A program made the position numbers and the translations under genes. A DNA stretch of 64,000 nt from Cliona cf. orientalis. Lineage: Eukaryota; Porifera; Demospongiae; Clionaida; Clionaidae. Each line of letters begins with the position of its first letter. The stretch's first letter is position 1. The stretch lies in contig OZ005694.1 in assembly GCA_963930775.1 (NCBI GenBank), positions 2,790,001 to 2,854,000 on the forward strand, written 5' to 3'. Shown here piece by piece: positions 45,661 through 58,936 of this stretch. The notes beneath the pieces are model-generated. The model saw only the letters and a list, made by a program, of their open reading frames with translations, searched no databases and was not told where the DNA came from.

Positions 45661-47935
45661 TATTGTTATTCTGTAATGAAATGCAAGGATACATGAGATA
45701 GCCTAAGCTAGTACACAGCATGTAACCTATATTATTATAACATGATGCACTAATAATTGAAGTTAATGATTAAGAGCAAACTTAAAAGCAGCAATTGAGG
45801 TACTGGAATGAGTGCTTGAGGGTAGAGAGTTCCATGCATCGATAGTACTGGGAAAGTACGACTTGCCAAACTGATTTGAATGGAACTGAATTGGCATAAG
45901 TGAATGTTCTCGAGATGATCTTACGGCATAATGGTGGGTCCGATTAGCGAGTGGGGCGTCTGGAAAATAAGTTTGAGCATTAGCTATTTTAAAAAGATGG
46001 CAAAGTTTTGCTTGGTGTCGTCTGGACTCCAGAGATGGCAGGTTGGTTATAGTTAGTAGGGTCTGATAATCCTGGTCCCAAGATTTTGTGCACATTTTAA
46101 GTGCAAATTTCTGCACATCTTCAAGGGCAGTAATGTCCTTTTTTAAATAGGGGTCCCAGGCAATGCATGCGTATTCCAAGTGGGGTCGGATGAAAGATGT
46201 ATATAACTTAAGGAGAGTTTCAGATGAGGAAAACTTATAAAATTTACGATAGATCAGACCAACTAATCTTCTGGTTTTATTGCAGATTTTGGAAATATGT
46301 GATGACCACATAGAATCTAAAGTAATCAGGACACCTAAATACTTATAGCTGGACACATGTTTGAGAGGAACATCATTCAGCATTAGTACAGGGGGATGAA
46401 TAGAGTGTGATCTCTTCCGGGAGAGAAGGAGGTAGCAGCATTTGCTAGCATTAAGCTGAAGATGCTTTGATCCAAGACAGGAACTAACAGCAGTGATGTC
46501 CTTTTGGAGAATGGTGTAATCGACAGATGATCTAATGATTCTGTAAAGGGCAATATCATCGGCGAAAAGATTTATATTGCTATCAGGATGTATTTTGTTT
46601 ACAACATCATTAATGTAGATGATAAAGAGAAGTGGACCCATGCAGCACTGATCCCTGAGGGACTCCAGATAACACTTGCAAAAGATTGGAAGAACAGCCA
46701 TTGACCACTGTAAATTGCTCCCTGTTTGTCAGATAGCTCTGTATCCACTTCAGGAGGAGGGGATCCAGACCTACATCCTTTAATTTTTGGAGTAGAGGAA
46801 TGTGTGGCACAGAGTCAAAAGCTTTCTTGACATCAAAGAATACAATACAAACTTCTTCACCGGAATCTAGAGAACTGAGCCAGTCATGATAGACAGAAAA
46901 TAATGCTGATGTAGAGGACCTGTGGTGCATGAAACCCCATTGGTGTTTTGAAATTGGGGCATTATCTGCTAAGAAAACTTCAATGAGTTCCTTTACATGA
47001 CGCTCCAGGACTTTGCTTACAATAGGTAGAATAGATATGGGCCGATAGCCAGTTACAGATGAACTTGGAGAATCGATTTTGGGAATAGGAACTATTCTAG
47101 CTGTTTTCCACTCACTAGGGAATGTGCCACTAGTTAAAGATAGATTAAAAAATTTAGTTAGACTTGGTGCAATACTGTAGGCACATGCTTTCAACATTCT
47201 TGCAGGGATATTATCGACACCGGTAGACTTTGATGGGTCAAGGCTGATGAGCATGTCTGCAACAGTGTCCTCTGTACAGAGGAACTCTTCTGGAAACTCT
47301 TGCAAATCAGTATGTGACAGATGGGATCGAGGCAGGACTATGAGCTTCACTCAGTGGAGGACATCGACGATTAAAGCATCCGAAGAAAAATTCGTTCAGC
47401 AGCTCTGCTTTACCTTGGCTGGAGTTAATCGGAAGGCCAGCCTCGTTGTTTAAAGATGGAATTATTGTGGAGTTGTTGCTGTTCAAACTTTTGATGGATT
47501 TCCAGAAGCCTTTTGCATTCGAGGGATTTAGATTTTGAAAGTATTCTTCCTTTCGAGAACGAAGTAATGAGACAACGGTGTTTCTTTGCTGCTTATACTT
47601 ATCATGATCTAGCTGACTGCCAGTGCGCTTGTACAACCGGTAGAGTGACTTTCTTTTGCGAATGGCTTTCAAAACAGTGGAGTTGATCCAAGGAAGACTT
47701 TCACTGCATACAGATGTGAAGTGGGGATGAATCTATGCATGATACTCATAAAATGGTTTTTCCAGCTTTCCCAACAAGTATCCACATCACCTGAAAGTAG
47801 GAGGTCCCAATCGGTGCTGTCTAGGGAGTCAGAAATACTAGCATAGTCGGCAAGTGCATACTTCCAAACCTTTCTTGAGACAGCTTTATCTGAGGCCTTG
47901 GCAGATTGTATCTGTGGCCTTGGCAGATTGTAAAT
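45657..47935 (-). pseudogene. 5'-truncated non-LTR retrotransposon (CR1/jockey-like LINE), reverse transcriptase
   Basis: Read on the minus strand: a pre-RT region (about 47880-47310, SDSTDWDLLLSGDVDTCWES, then KRKSLYRLYKRTGS), then a full reverse transcriptase with DPSKSTGVDNIPARML, VPIPK, YRPISILPIVSKVLER, FFDVKKAFDSVPH, LSGVPQGS, GPLLFIIYINDV, the catalytic FADD (about 46555) and SSYKYLGVLI, ending at a stop at 45763. A frameshift near 47345 and a four-base insertion (GCAT, about 46640-46643) inside the SGVPQGSVLGP motif inactivate it. The endonuclease is missing. An AATAAAAAA-like tract near 45660 may be the 3' end. Confidence 0.85.
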
Positions 47936-48159
47936 AGCCTAGAGACCGAACCGAGGTGTATAACGGACTTGTACGATAGGCTGCTTGATTTGAGGACACG
48001 TTTTTGATGTAATAAATATTGTGATCATTCAATGTTCACACTGGCAAAGTAGTAAGTAGTTATCTAGGTATAGCTATATATACACACATTCAAAACTGTC
48101 ACAATGTAGGTACGTGCAAATTCTCCAATTGGCTAAATCCTATTTATAAACACTGTCTT
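47936..48159. other. No recognised feature
   Basis: A short spacer between the truncated LINE and the minisatellite. Confidence 0.4.
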
Positions 48160-48164
48160 ATGTT

Positions 48165-48850
48165 TCTTATGTTCACAAATGTAGAAATGTTCATAATAAT
48201 ATTGTTAACACATGCTACTGTAGATAAAAAAAAAACTTTCTTAAAGCCTATAATACATGTGCATGTACTGTCTTGTGTTCACAAATGTAAAAATGTTCAC
48301 AATCTTAATAATTATTATTGTAGGCCTGTGCAAACCTCTATATAGCTATAAAGCCTGCATGCATGTGTATATACTATAGATATACTCAGTCTGTACAAAT
48401 CTAAAGATCAAACATGTTCACAATGTTGTGCCAACATCAACATATCACAACATGCATTTAGATATTAAAGTCAAAAATGTTCACAAGCATCTAAATACAA
48501 CCATGAGATAAATCTATGTTCACAAACTTGAAAATGTTCACAATGTCATGCAAACAGTTAAATAATGTATACCCATGAGCCAGTAAGTAAATTATTAATT
48601 TTATATGTTCACAAACTCAAAAATGTTCACAACAATATCATGCAAGCATCTATTATAATATAGATACTATCACAACCATGCATGAGGTAAATTTATGTTC
48701 ACAAACTCGAAAATGTTCACAATATCATGCAAGCATACATCTAACCATACAAGAGCTAAATTTGTGTTCACAAACTTGAAAATGTTCACAATGTCATGCA
48801 AGCATGCATGAGCTAAATTTATGTTCACAAATTCAAAAATGTTCACAAAA
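48165..48850. repeat. Degenerate minisatellite built on GTTCACAAA
   Basis: Units of about 60-80 bases, [A/T]TGTTCACAAA..[T/C]GAAAATGTTCACAAT, often with ATGCAAGCAT, repeat about eight times with strong drift. It lies just downstream of the ATPase-PHD gene stop, in its presumed 3' flank. The open frame at 48670-48876 is a translation of the repeat. Confidence 0.7.
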
Positions 48851-48987
48851 TGCATTGTATATTGTACACATCGCAATACGTACTGTATTATGCTCTCACA
48901 TGTTCTGAGTCCTTCAATTAGCTATTATTATTATAGTTATAGTTACAATAATATCATACTCTGCATGATAGTCAAACACTCTGAGAC

Positions 48988-51900
48988 TCAATCATTGCAC
49001 CTTTTACACAACCACTCAATAACAGTTTCTGCCTGCTTCTTAGTCACACTGACACATTTCTGATGATACCATTGTTGACAATTATCACATTGTACCATCC
49101 TGATCCCAGCCCTGTACCTCTTGTACAGGCAAATATCCTTGGGACATGTATCCTTATCAATGTGGGCATCTATAAATTTAAATTATAATGAGAAAGGTGA
49201 GTTAATTCACTACGTGTGAGCTCCTTCCCCACCCCAAAATCTTGAAATCCGGGAGATTGTCTGGTGAACTGTGTATTTTAACTATAGTCAAGTCTATAAA
49301 GAGCACTTCACTGCAGCTGGAATTATATTATGTACTCAAAATATGTAATGCACTTAAAGTAGTCCAATAGTACGCTTAAGAGTATAGGCAGCTTGTAAAA
49401 TTGAAGCAGTATACTAGCTACATATTATAGCTTCTACGTGGATATATGAGTGGGGGGGGGGGGGGGGAGGGGGCAGGGAGAGGGAGATCGATACTTTATA
49501 TTATTCTAATCTCATGCAGCAATGTTAAAGATGAACATTAAAATTTTAATGTGGATTTCGTGTAGGTGATACCTTGTGCTGATACATTAGATGCAGTGTG
49601 TCGCGTACTTCTCATCTTTGTTCTGGTGAGCTGATTAAGGAATCTTGAATTGTCTATAATAATATTATCAACATACAAAAATAATGGGGTTAGTAACCAT
49701 CTCAGTGTATCACGCATGCATGCTCAAGGGGTAAAGCATTCGGTCTATTATAGGTATTATGCAGAGATGAGCATCCTATGATACAGTTTCCACATCTTGG
49801 AGGGCTGTTGTTTTCTCAACAACAACATCTTCTTTGCCATTCCTATAGCATACAATACCAGTAAATTATTTAAATACAAGCATGGGGGACAAGCAATTAT
49901 AAAGTGAGCCCCCGATTATTACATTAGAAGTGTGTACACAATTGCATGTACAATATTCACTGAATACAGTAGAGCTCTGTAGAGCACATGCCCACATTGC
50001 ATCACATCCTGGTGTTGCTCACAAACTCTCTATAGCACTAGCATTCTGAGCGGAAAGCATGTGGGTGTGTTTGATAGGGGTCAGCTTTGTTTGATTCCAA
50101 GCCAAGTGAAGCCTAATTTTTCTGCAGCGTTAGATGCCAGGGGGTTTGATCACCGTTGTAGTATAAATCACCCAGGAAGTCTACATCTCCAGACTAGGCC
50201 GTTTTTTGTGCCACCAACAACTACGACAGCAGATGGATACCTCGGTAGACTGATTACTTTGCCCCTTGGGCATGTGTGTGGGGTAGCTAATTACATGCAT
50301 ATAGTATGTTTATAATACTTGGTGTTTGTGTGAAGCTGTGTGCAGATGTATCTTTAGTAGATAGAAGACGTTGTAGAACTATTAGTATCCCAGGTTCAAT
50401 AACCAGGTGCCGCAGGCCACAGGGCAGAGTGTAACTATTACAGGCAACTATGGACGGACAAATAGACAGACACCAGACAATCATAATCTTACGTAATACC
50501 TCTGGAGATGCTTCTTGGTGGTGTTGCTCCAGCTTGTAAGTATAATCTAGCCATAGTGCGTTGTCGCACATTCCTATCTATAAGATGTTAAATGAACACC
50601 CAAGTATTAAAATTAATTAGTCAATTAAGTTTAATCTGTTACCAGGTAACACCACTGTGCCTATGTGACATAGTATAAGATGTATACGTATTGCACCACT
50701 CGTGCCACATGCGATGGCCTAACTAGACAAACTGCATGCATGTACTGATGTCATCATAATCACTCAGCAATATAATAAGCTATCGAGCCTAGGCCAGTAG
50801 AGTCAAACATAGGCACTCTAAATTCAGATAGTCATCACTTCTAGCTTGCATATGATTTCATATAGCTACTGTGCAATTAAATAATATTATAGTCATGTCT
50901 GCAGTAACCATCAGACTGAGTGTGTTTTTTATCGACTCGAAAGAACCAAGTCGCATATCATCATAATTATCTCCCAAATGCAACATTAATTCTCAGCAAA
51001 ACCATATCAGATAAAGGCCTAGATGCTGCTTTTATATAGTATAACGGCTCACTGCATAAACCAGGTAGTTATGTGACTACTATAGCACATAATATATGGT
51101 AAAAAGACATACAGAATGACTACCGTAACCCTTATGCATGTGCACCAAGCTCAATAACTTACAACGTAGAGGAGTGGATATTGTTGTATGCATCCTCTTG
51201 GATTTAGAACTGTGGACATGTTTTTTCTTCAACATTGTAGCTATGTATGTGTGTATGTATTGCATATGTATGCATGCATACATACGTGGGTGCAATTATG
51301 TGTATATAATTAGCTATAGTTACTAGTGTAGCTACATGTTCTGTATGATACTTATTGAATCACCACCAAAATTAGAGGGTATACATAAAATTTGTTTGTA
51401 ATAATTATTGTTATTAATTCCACTATATATATATATTGTGGATTTGAATGAGGGAGGTGCTAAGCCATTCTGAAGCGTGTGCGGAAATTATGATAGGTTG
51501 TAGCTACCAGTTATCCATTGGTAACAATTATTATCACTGACCTCGAGCACATTATTCAACATGCTTTTGAACCACACAGTATAAGGTAATAAATATTGCA
51601 GTAGTACCTGAATCATCAACTGTACACGGTACAGAAGCTTCCAACACTCCACTGCCTGATATAATTGAGTCATCAAAGGAAAGTCCTACAAAGATACCCA
51701 CGAGATAAGTAAGCAAATAGCTACCCGATTAAGTAATATAGTTACATGTCTAAAATTAACGCACAAGTTTTTATAGTAAGTACTATGTTGTATAGAGAAT
51801 TATTAAGCAACTAATAATTGTAATAGCTATACCTGAATCTTGGAAATACTCATCATCACTTCTTAAACGAAAGTGGTCATCCGATGCATCAGATCCAGAG

Positions 51901-54900
51901 GTTGAAATGTCATCAGAAACATCTCCAATCACTGTGGACTGGTGGCAAAAATTGGATCCCTCTGTGTCAATTAGTGCAATCGTTATTATAAAGCAGAGTT
52001 TACAAATGCACTGAAAATAGTTGTCCATGCTTTACATTAGTAGTTTAAGAGAATGCTATCCAAGGTCACATTATAATAATATTATGAGGTTGTTTTCTCT
52101 ATGTAAAGTGTTTAAGTTGATTACTCAACAACATACGACTAGAATGCTGACTCTCGCTTTGATGCACGCGGCTCTTCGTCTTATCACCTATAATTGAGAA
52201 AAGGGTATTATTATTATAATATCATCGTACGAATCTTCGGTAGCTATGATTCTATCTGAATAAAGCATGAGGTCATAATAATATTATTATAGAGAAATGA
52301 GCTAGCAAATTAATGCAAGCTTATTTCTTGCATGCAGTGATCATGATGATCGCAATTACAGTATTTAAATTCTCTAACCATGGCCAAAATAAAGCAGAAA
52401 ATCCTCTAACATTTGATCCTCCGGAACACAAAGGCATCCCTTGCAAACAGATTGAGTACGCTGTATCTTCTTATCTTTTACAATGATACCGGCCTTGAGA
52501 AAATATTGCTTCATCCTGGGTGCACACTTTCTACTCTTCTTGGCCTTCTTTCTGATTATCTTAGCAGATTTGTGGTTGATGCCATGTTTATCAAGGTAGT
52601 TGATCAGCTGTGGAATCCTGATAGCTACTCCCCGAATCATACCCTTGGCATTAGGAGGATGCATGGTAGTTGATACTGGGTGCTACAAAGGTAAGAAACT
52701 GGAAAACAAATTATAGCAGTCAGCAAAAGTATCAGATATTATACCTACATGTTATAAAATTAATATTATTGATACCTGTAATGCACCACATGCACACTCG
52801 ATACATAGATTATGGGAATGTGTTGCAAAATTATCTTACATAATACAGCAGTACCAAATACCATTTAATAAAGAAATTAGTGGACCACTAGTACAATAAT
52901 ACAAGTACAAACCTCAGACATGACTTTGATGCATGGTCTAGAGCTTCATTTAATAACTTCCCTAAGTTGCTGCTCTGTGTTTGGTCACCAGCGACAAAAT
53001 GTGACTGCAAATTTTTGATAGCAGGCACAATGGAGTTGAGAAAGTGATCCCAGATACTCTCGGCTGTGACACCTGCACAATTGGCCCTGACGGCAACCTA
53101 TAAACAATAATTATTTTACACATAATTATCAAGGGATCAGCACCTATATAATAACAGATGAGGCTAATAGGAAGTGGTTTTTTATTATGAAAGACAGTGT
53201 ATTAATGTGATATAGCAAGGGAGATGGTATAGATGTATAGAGTTGATGATTATAATGCTTGATAAGATTTTCAGATTTACTGCTAGAATAATCACCAGAC
53301 ACCATAATTATTGCAAGCATGCATAAAAGATTAAAGTATATTATGACTTCATACCTCTTGAGCACACAGTATGGTCATTGCGTATTGTATGGCTAGCCTT
53401 CCCTCCAAGCGTCCTCCAATCACTTCCTGTACTTTATCTACCATTTGGCATATATTATATCACTTTGTGGTAGGAGACTCAACCATTTTCCAACGGAGAT
53501 AGCCTCGGGGATAGCCATATATGCCTCACCAAGCATAGCATCAAGAGCACCAACCTTGATAGATGGTGCTTCATAAATGAACGGAATCAGGATCACCCTG
53601 GCAAGGTACCTGAAATAATAACACTGCATAATAATATTATGTAATTATTATTATTTATGTATGTTGACATGCATACAAAGAATGTATAAATCTAGAGTGT
53701 ACTTCAAATTATTTCTAACTTCATTATGTAATCATGTATGGTGCATATAATACTAGGTACCTACAATCATTTTACTGACTCCATATTATTGTAGTATCAT
53801 ACCTATCGTCAGCTTTTGCTAAACTGTCAATGACATGCTCATTGCATGTTATAATTGGGGTGCAGCGTGGAGTAAACTGACATCGCCTGGTTCCTATTTC
53901 TGTTGCACTAAATGCATTCATGAGCAGAGGTTTCAATACGATGTCATCATCAGGATCATCATACAAGAAAGGAAGGTTACCACTCAGGTGAACCCTGGCC
54001 ATGCTGTCAGTCATGTACGTCAGGCATCCCTTTGGATAATTTCCACAGCATCCGACAGCCAACTTAGCTAGGTTAGTTTTCCCTCGGCTTATGGAACTTG
54101 TTGCAACAGCTACTCCCACTGATCCACACTGCGATACCATCATCTCATGATTCATTGAGATAATGGCTGAACCTGAAGTAAATAACATTGTGACACATAA
54201 TGTGAAATTCTTAGCTACCTATATTGCGGTAATAGGAGTGGAATAATAATTAATTAAACACCATACATTTACAATGAGTGATAATTAATCCTTTTTAGAG
54301 TGTATAGAGGTTCTCAACGAAAATATGGGAAATCAATTTTGGAATTTCAATTAGATTATTATTAATTATTTACAGAGAATCTACTATATCACTATCATAG
54401 CAAACATAGCAAATTAAGCATACTGTAGTAGCTAGTATACTACTAGTTGCTACAGTTTAGTATAATTGTTTTAACACACCAAGTAGGTACACTCCACTAA
54501 GAACATTATCTCCAGAAATAGTGCGCATCCTGCCACGATTTTAGTGAGATGGGTGAACGAGTGGTCAGATAAGGGAGGCAGTGGATTAAGTGGCCGTTGA
54601 AGCTTGTGAAGGATCTCATCAATCCATATGAATCTTTGGTCCTCTGCGGGTATAAGATCTCCATTATCTGTTACCTGAAAGTTGGGTCCGAATACAAAGA
54701 CATTCGAGTTTATCTGACGTCCAGTACATGTCACTGCATCATACTGTGTGGTGCTATCATCACTCTCATCATCACTATCCTCTAATCTATAAGGATTATC
54801 AATGATAACACAATCATCGTAACAAAGACACTTATATGGACAATAACAGTTCTTACTGAGAAAGCAATACTGATAGTATGGGAATTTGATCAGCATGTAT

Positions 54901-57900
54901 TAAAATTGGGTAAATACGTTATCAGCCTCATCAAATCTGGCAAGTTTCAGCTATACCTATGTACCGGCATCATAGGCAAACATAGATGTACTCTTGTGAG
55001 GATAACTCACTCATAGAATTGCTGGCACAGATGCATCAGAAATGACTTTGTCTGGGATACTATCAGTTGAGCTGAGAGTGCTCCAGATGGAATGGCTGGA
55101 CTCAAGTATTGCATAAGTTGCTCTGTATTTGGTATTTTATACCATGGCAGAAATGCCTCCCTGTATCATCATAAGAACCAGATGGAATACACTTATACTG
55201 GTCCACAGATACAATGGCATGAGGTATAGGCTTGGTACTTGAAGTAACACTTATGTAATGATAATTGCAAGTTCAATCTCTAAGGTATTATGTAACTTTG
55301 TTAAGTTGTACCAGGAGTACATTACTAGGAGTGTGCAACCCACATAATAGTAGTACAAACATCTCTTTCCAGATTTGACATCACAGAATATCATTAATAT
55401 GCAACCACTAAAACCATGAAGCCATGAAGGTTGTGTCTGCACTGTCCTATCAGTAACTAGCTGCAGCTGCATCTATACAGAATGTAACTCAGTGGTTGCA
55501 ACTTAAGTACCTTCTAATGATATTCAGGCCCACGTACAAGGGTGGTTGTGATATCAAATCTGGAAAGAGATGTTTGTACTACTAATGTGTGCGTTGCACA
55601 CTCCTAGTAATGTACTCCTGGTTGTACCAAGGGCTTATAGACCCCAGAGGGGGAGAGGGCACGTAACTGGCACCTGGCAAACTTCAAATCCATGGGCTAA
55701 AAATAGTAAAGTCCACATTATCAGTCCATAGCACTAATGCAATCCAGACAGCAGCTGTTACTATAATTAGTTACAAACCACTGTCTGATTTGAAGTTTGC
55801 TAGGTACACTATCATGTATGGCAGTTACATGCCCTCTCCCCCTTTGGGGTCTATAAGCCCTTGGTTGTACTGAGTGTGAATTGTCTGAAAACAGTTCTAG
55901 GTGTATGTGAATTGTATAAGTGTGATATCTTCTAGAATGTTCTGTGTTCTCTATTTATGTAACACTTATGTAATTGTAATTGCACAACACTTATGTAATA
56001 TTGTAATTGCACGTTTATTCTCTAAGGAAATTAAAGTAACTTCATTAAGTTGTACTGAGTGTGAATTGTCTGGAAACAGTTCTAGGTGTATTAAGTGTCA
56101 TATCTTCTAGAATGCTCTGCTTTCTTCTTACATACAATAATCAAACCACTAGCATTAATTATGTTCTCGATCAAAAATTACCCAAAACAATTTGGAGGAG
56201 CTACAGAAATTCTCCTAAAAATACGTCCCAAGGAACTTGGTGTGTTAAATATGCCCACTCATTTATCGTGCTTCCACCCCAAATTTTTATCGCTGGACGA
56301 AACCCTGCTGATTGCATTCATGATATAATAGTTGCATCTAGCTAGACTCTACTAGACTATTAACACCTGAATTTTCTTATAGTAATTAACCCTCGCCGCA
56401 ACGCGTAGGCGGAGGGTTACTGCAATCGTTTGGCGATTTTTGTCCGTCCGTCCGTCCGTCCGTTTGTCCGTCCGTCCGTATGGTAAGGGTCGTCTGAAAG
56501 AAAGTACGCATCTGAGGATTACCAGGCATCAAGGAAGAGTGGTCACGTTAAGTCCTGCCCAGTGGTATAATAGTGTGCAGCTGTGGTTGCCATTCTGTGC
56601 CTTGCTGGTCAGTTGTCAATGCAGTGACAGTGTAAACAGGCAGTGGCTCTCAAGTGCATATAATTGAGTTTAAGTAGTCACAGTTATTATAGTGACATAG
56701 GCAGGGTATGTATATTATAATAGACATACATACTACCATATTATGGTAGTATGTATCTAGTTCAATACTCCTTATATTGAGAAGGCATATACACACTGAG
56801 ATATGCTAGCTACTATAGATCTTGTATACATGTGCATGAGTCATGCATGCATGTAGCGGTGAGGGTTTTGCACTCCTGTGCATTCATTAATACCAGGAGT
56901 ACATTACTAGGAGTGTGCAACGCACACTATAGTAGTGCAAACATCTCTTTCCAGATTTGACATCACAACCACCCTTGTCATGGGCCTGAATATCATTAGA
57001 AGGTACTTAAGTTGCAACCACTGAGTTATACATTCTGTATAGCTGCAGCTACAGCTAGTTACTGATAGGACAGTGCAGACACAACCTTCATGGCTTCATG
57101 GTTTTAGTGGTTGCATATTAATGATATTCTGTGATGTCAAATCTGGAAAGAGATGTTTGCACTACTATAGTATGCGTTGCACACTCCTAGTAATGTACTC
57201 CTGTTAATACATAGTAGATTACCTCATAAATACCATAATAATATTTATTATGATTGGTTTCATTATAGATTACACCGTGATTACGGGGAGTATAATAAGC
57301 GACCATTTGCTCTACTTGTGTGATGATGAAGTATTATGTGTTAGTTATGCAATCATAACCATTACAATGTCATTGTGCATCTTGTTTTCCCAGTGAGTAC
57401 ATGTAGGATTCAGAGGACAATTGCAATGCAGTTAAGAGAAGATCAAGAGACAGAGAATGCACAAGTTACTGACCAATATCACATAACTATAAACATGTAT
57501 GTATGTATACAAGTGTCTGGATTCAGAGAGACCAGCTTAGGTATAATGCAAATTAATTTTATCAGTGTGGACTTAAGAATGTATGCATATGCACACCTTA
57601 TAATTACCGGGCGACCTAAATAACTGTACTCCTAATAATAATTATTTGAAAATAGAGCTTACCCTTTTACTACAGTAACCCTGTCTCCACTCTCACTCTG
57701 ACGACATCGCTGTCTCTGTGAGACCTCAACAATGAATCCAGAATATTGTGGTAGTTCTTGTGGTGGTCTTATATGTTTCAAGAGTCTGAGCCCAAAATTA
57801 GACAGCTTATGGAAAGTTTTGTTATTCCCTTTTCCTTTCCAGTGGCCAATACAATGGTCTTCCTGGACGATTTTCATCTAAAGTAATGGTATAGCTACTG

Positions 57901-58877
57901 GTATTAATACGTACATGACATTGTTACAGTAATAATTTATACAAGTACACTTACTTTTCAAAACGGTATCAGCTTGCATGCAGATGCAAAAACAATCCGC
58001 TGGTCGATCCGGCGAGGTACAGCGAGCTCTCGATTTATTCTGTTGCTTATATATATAATTATAGCCATCATGGGCAAAAGGAAACGGAAACAGGAAATGG
58101 AAAGCTGAAACGACAAAAAAAAATTAGGAAATGGTCGTCATTATTTCTTCCGCTAATGGCACCTTTTGTGCATACGCTATTTGTTTGAGGATAAATTAAG
58201 TGCCAGAGTCTTCCTCTTGAAACTACAGATAAACGTTTCATAGTAGCCAATTGGCTGGCAACAGTACATCACCTATTTTGTGGAGGGTTGAATACGACTA
58301 GCTACCTCAGTACAAACAGCAGGAAGAGCCCCAGTATGGGCAGTATGGCACCGAGAATGCAAGATGTTGAATGCTAGACCAAGCAGTAGAATTTATATAG
58401 ACGTCACTGAAAGATGTCCATGCAGAGAGATAAATCAATACTAGGCAGCTGAGAGCCTCTCATCATGCAATTATACTATATAACATTATATATATTATTG
58501 CTTGGCTGGTACGTACAGAGTCAGCACATAAACTCATTGTCAACTTTCATTAATTATTTCCTATGAATGGCCAGATACGTATAGTATCACACTGATCGAA
58601 GATGTCCATCAATGTAATATTCTGACCACCATCACCAATTTTCATCTTTTTGTGACTTTTCCGTTTCCAGCTATCATTGACTGCAATGGCACTTGTACAT
58701 GTATCTTTAAAACCGTGAGAGAGAAACAGAGAATACGTATCAGGGACAACAATTCATAGACAATAGATAACAGAGCATTTATTTTATAAATGGCTGCACA
58801 AATTGAACACATTAATTTTACATACACAGGACGTTGCGTATACAAAGGAAGGAGAAAACAATTGCAATGCTATTCAT
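48988..58877 (-). CDS. P-loop ATPase (SF3/DUF927-like) with C-terminal PHD-type zinc finger, many exons
   Basis: Exons read on the minus strand: 58680-58579, 58104-57955, 57877-57663, 55160-55011, 54855-54480, 54172-53803, 53609-53355, 53097-52909, 52682-52379, 52187-52137, 51961-51833, 51685-51608, 50577-50500, 49842-49785, 49643-49573 and 49169-48988 (TGA). A possible first ATG lies at 58877. Blocks: LYWPLER; NVFVFGPNFQV; NVLSGVYLLG; a Walker A-like SSISRGKTN with S where G is usual; Walker B-like LPFLYDDPDDD; a sensor-like TPIITCNEH; RYLARVILIPF. An acidic, Ser-rich section and a basic section (RNVRQRTMARLY) follow. It ends with CPKDIC..CDNCQQWYHQKC..WLCKRC, a PHD-like C4HC3 pattern. Most junctions agree in phase. 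Single-base frame breaks near 57825, 54530 and 53440 mean the copy is damaged or the sequence has indels. Helicase-like DNA remodelling is inferred. Confidence 0.75.
49452..49467. repeat. Run of 16 G
   Basis: Uninterrupted G tract inside an intron of the ATPase-PHD gene, followed by further short G runs, so a four-stranded structure is possible. Confidence 0.85.
55312..55620. mobile_element. MITE with 7-bp target duplication, family CAGGAG, copy 1
   Basis: A 309-base element. The ends, about 85 bases, begin CAGGAGTACATTACTAGGAG and are inverted copies. Flanked by GTTGTAC on both sides (55305-55311 and 55621-55627). It lies in an intron of the ATPase gene. Copy 2 is at 56894-57203. Confidence 0.85.
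55628..55863. mobile_element. MITE with 7-bp target duplication, family CAAGGG
   Basis: A 236-base element with inverted ends CAAGGGCTTATAGACCCC, flanked by the same GTTGTAC (55621-55627 and 55864-55870). It lies directly next to the CAGGAG element and shares one copy of the duplication with it. The related uninterrupted target is at 56049-56055. Confidence 0.85.
55988..56110. repeat. Local duplicate containing the empty insertion site
   Basis: This block (ACACTTATGTAAT..TCTCTAAGG..TTAAGTTGTACTGAGTGTG..) matches 55246-55310 plus 55864-55945 with the two elements removed. A single GTTGTAC is present at 56049-56055. Confidence 0.8.
56378..56890. mobile_element. AACCCTC-family element, copy in ATPase intron
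   Basis: Ends AACCCTCGCCGC (56386) and GCGGTGAGGGTT (about 56854-56870) are inverted. Just inside the left end is a run of TCCG repeats (about 56443-56480). The same element in opposite orientation lies at 60624-61142, in an intron of the KDZ gene. Confidence 0.65.
56894..57203. mobile_element. MITE with 7-bp target duplication, family CAGGAG, copy 2
   Basis: A 310-base element, flanked by TTAATAC on both sides (56887-56893 and 57204-57210). Its interior is in the opposite orientation to copy 1. Confidence 0.85.
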
Positions 58878-58936
58878 TGTACTGTAAATTGGGGGGAAAA
58901 TCTGCTAGGAAATAGTACTATAGAGGTGCTATCGGC

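Noticed and set aside
48670-48876. Open frame with repeated VNIFEFVN
   Set aside because: It translates the GTTCACAAA minisatellite.
54471-54896. TET/JBP-like dioxygenase, as carried by fungal KDZ elements
   Set aside because: No HxD..H iron-binding pattern is present here or in the other exons of the gene.
57663-57877. Reading the whole exon in the frame that opens with ATG (MKIVQEDHCIGHWKG) as the gene start
   Set aside because: Upstream exons join in another phase, giving ENRPGRPLYWPLER, which reads better with the family. A frame break near 57825 then leads into the remaining exon.
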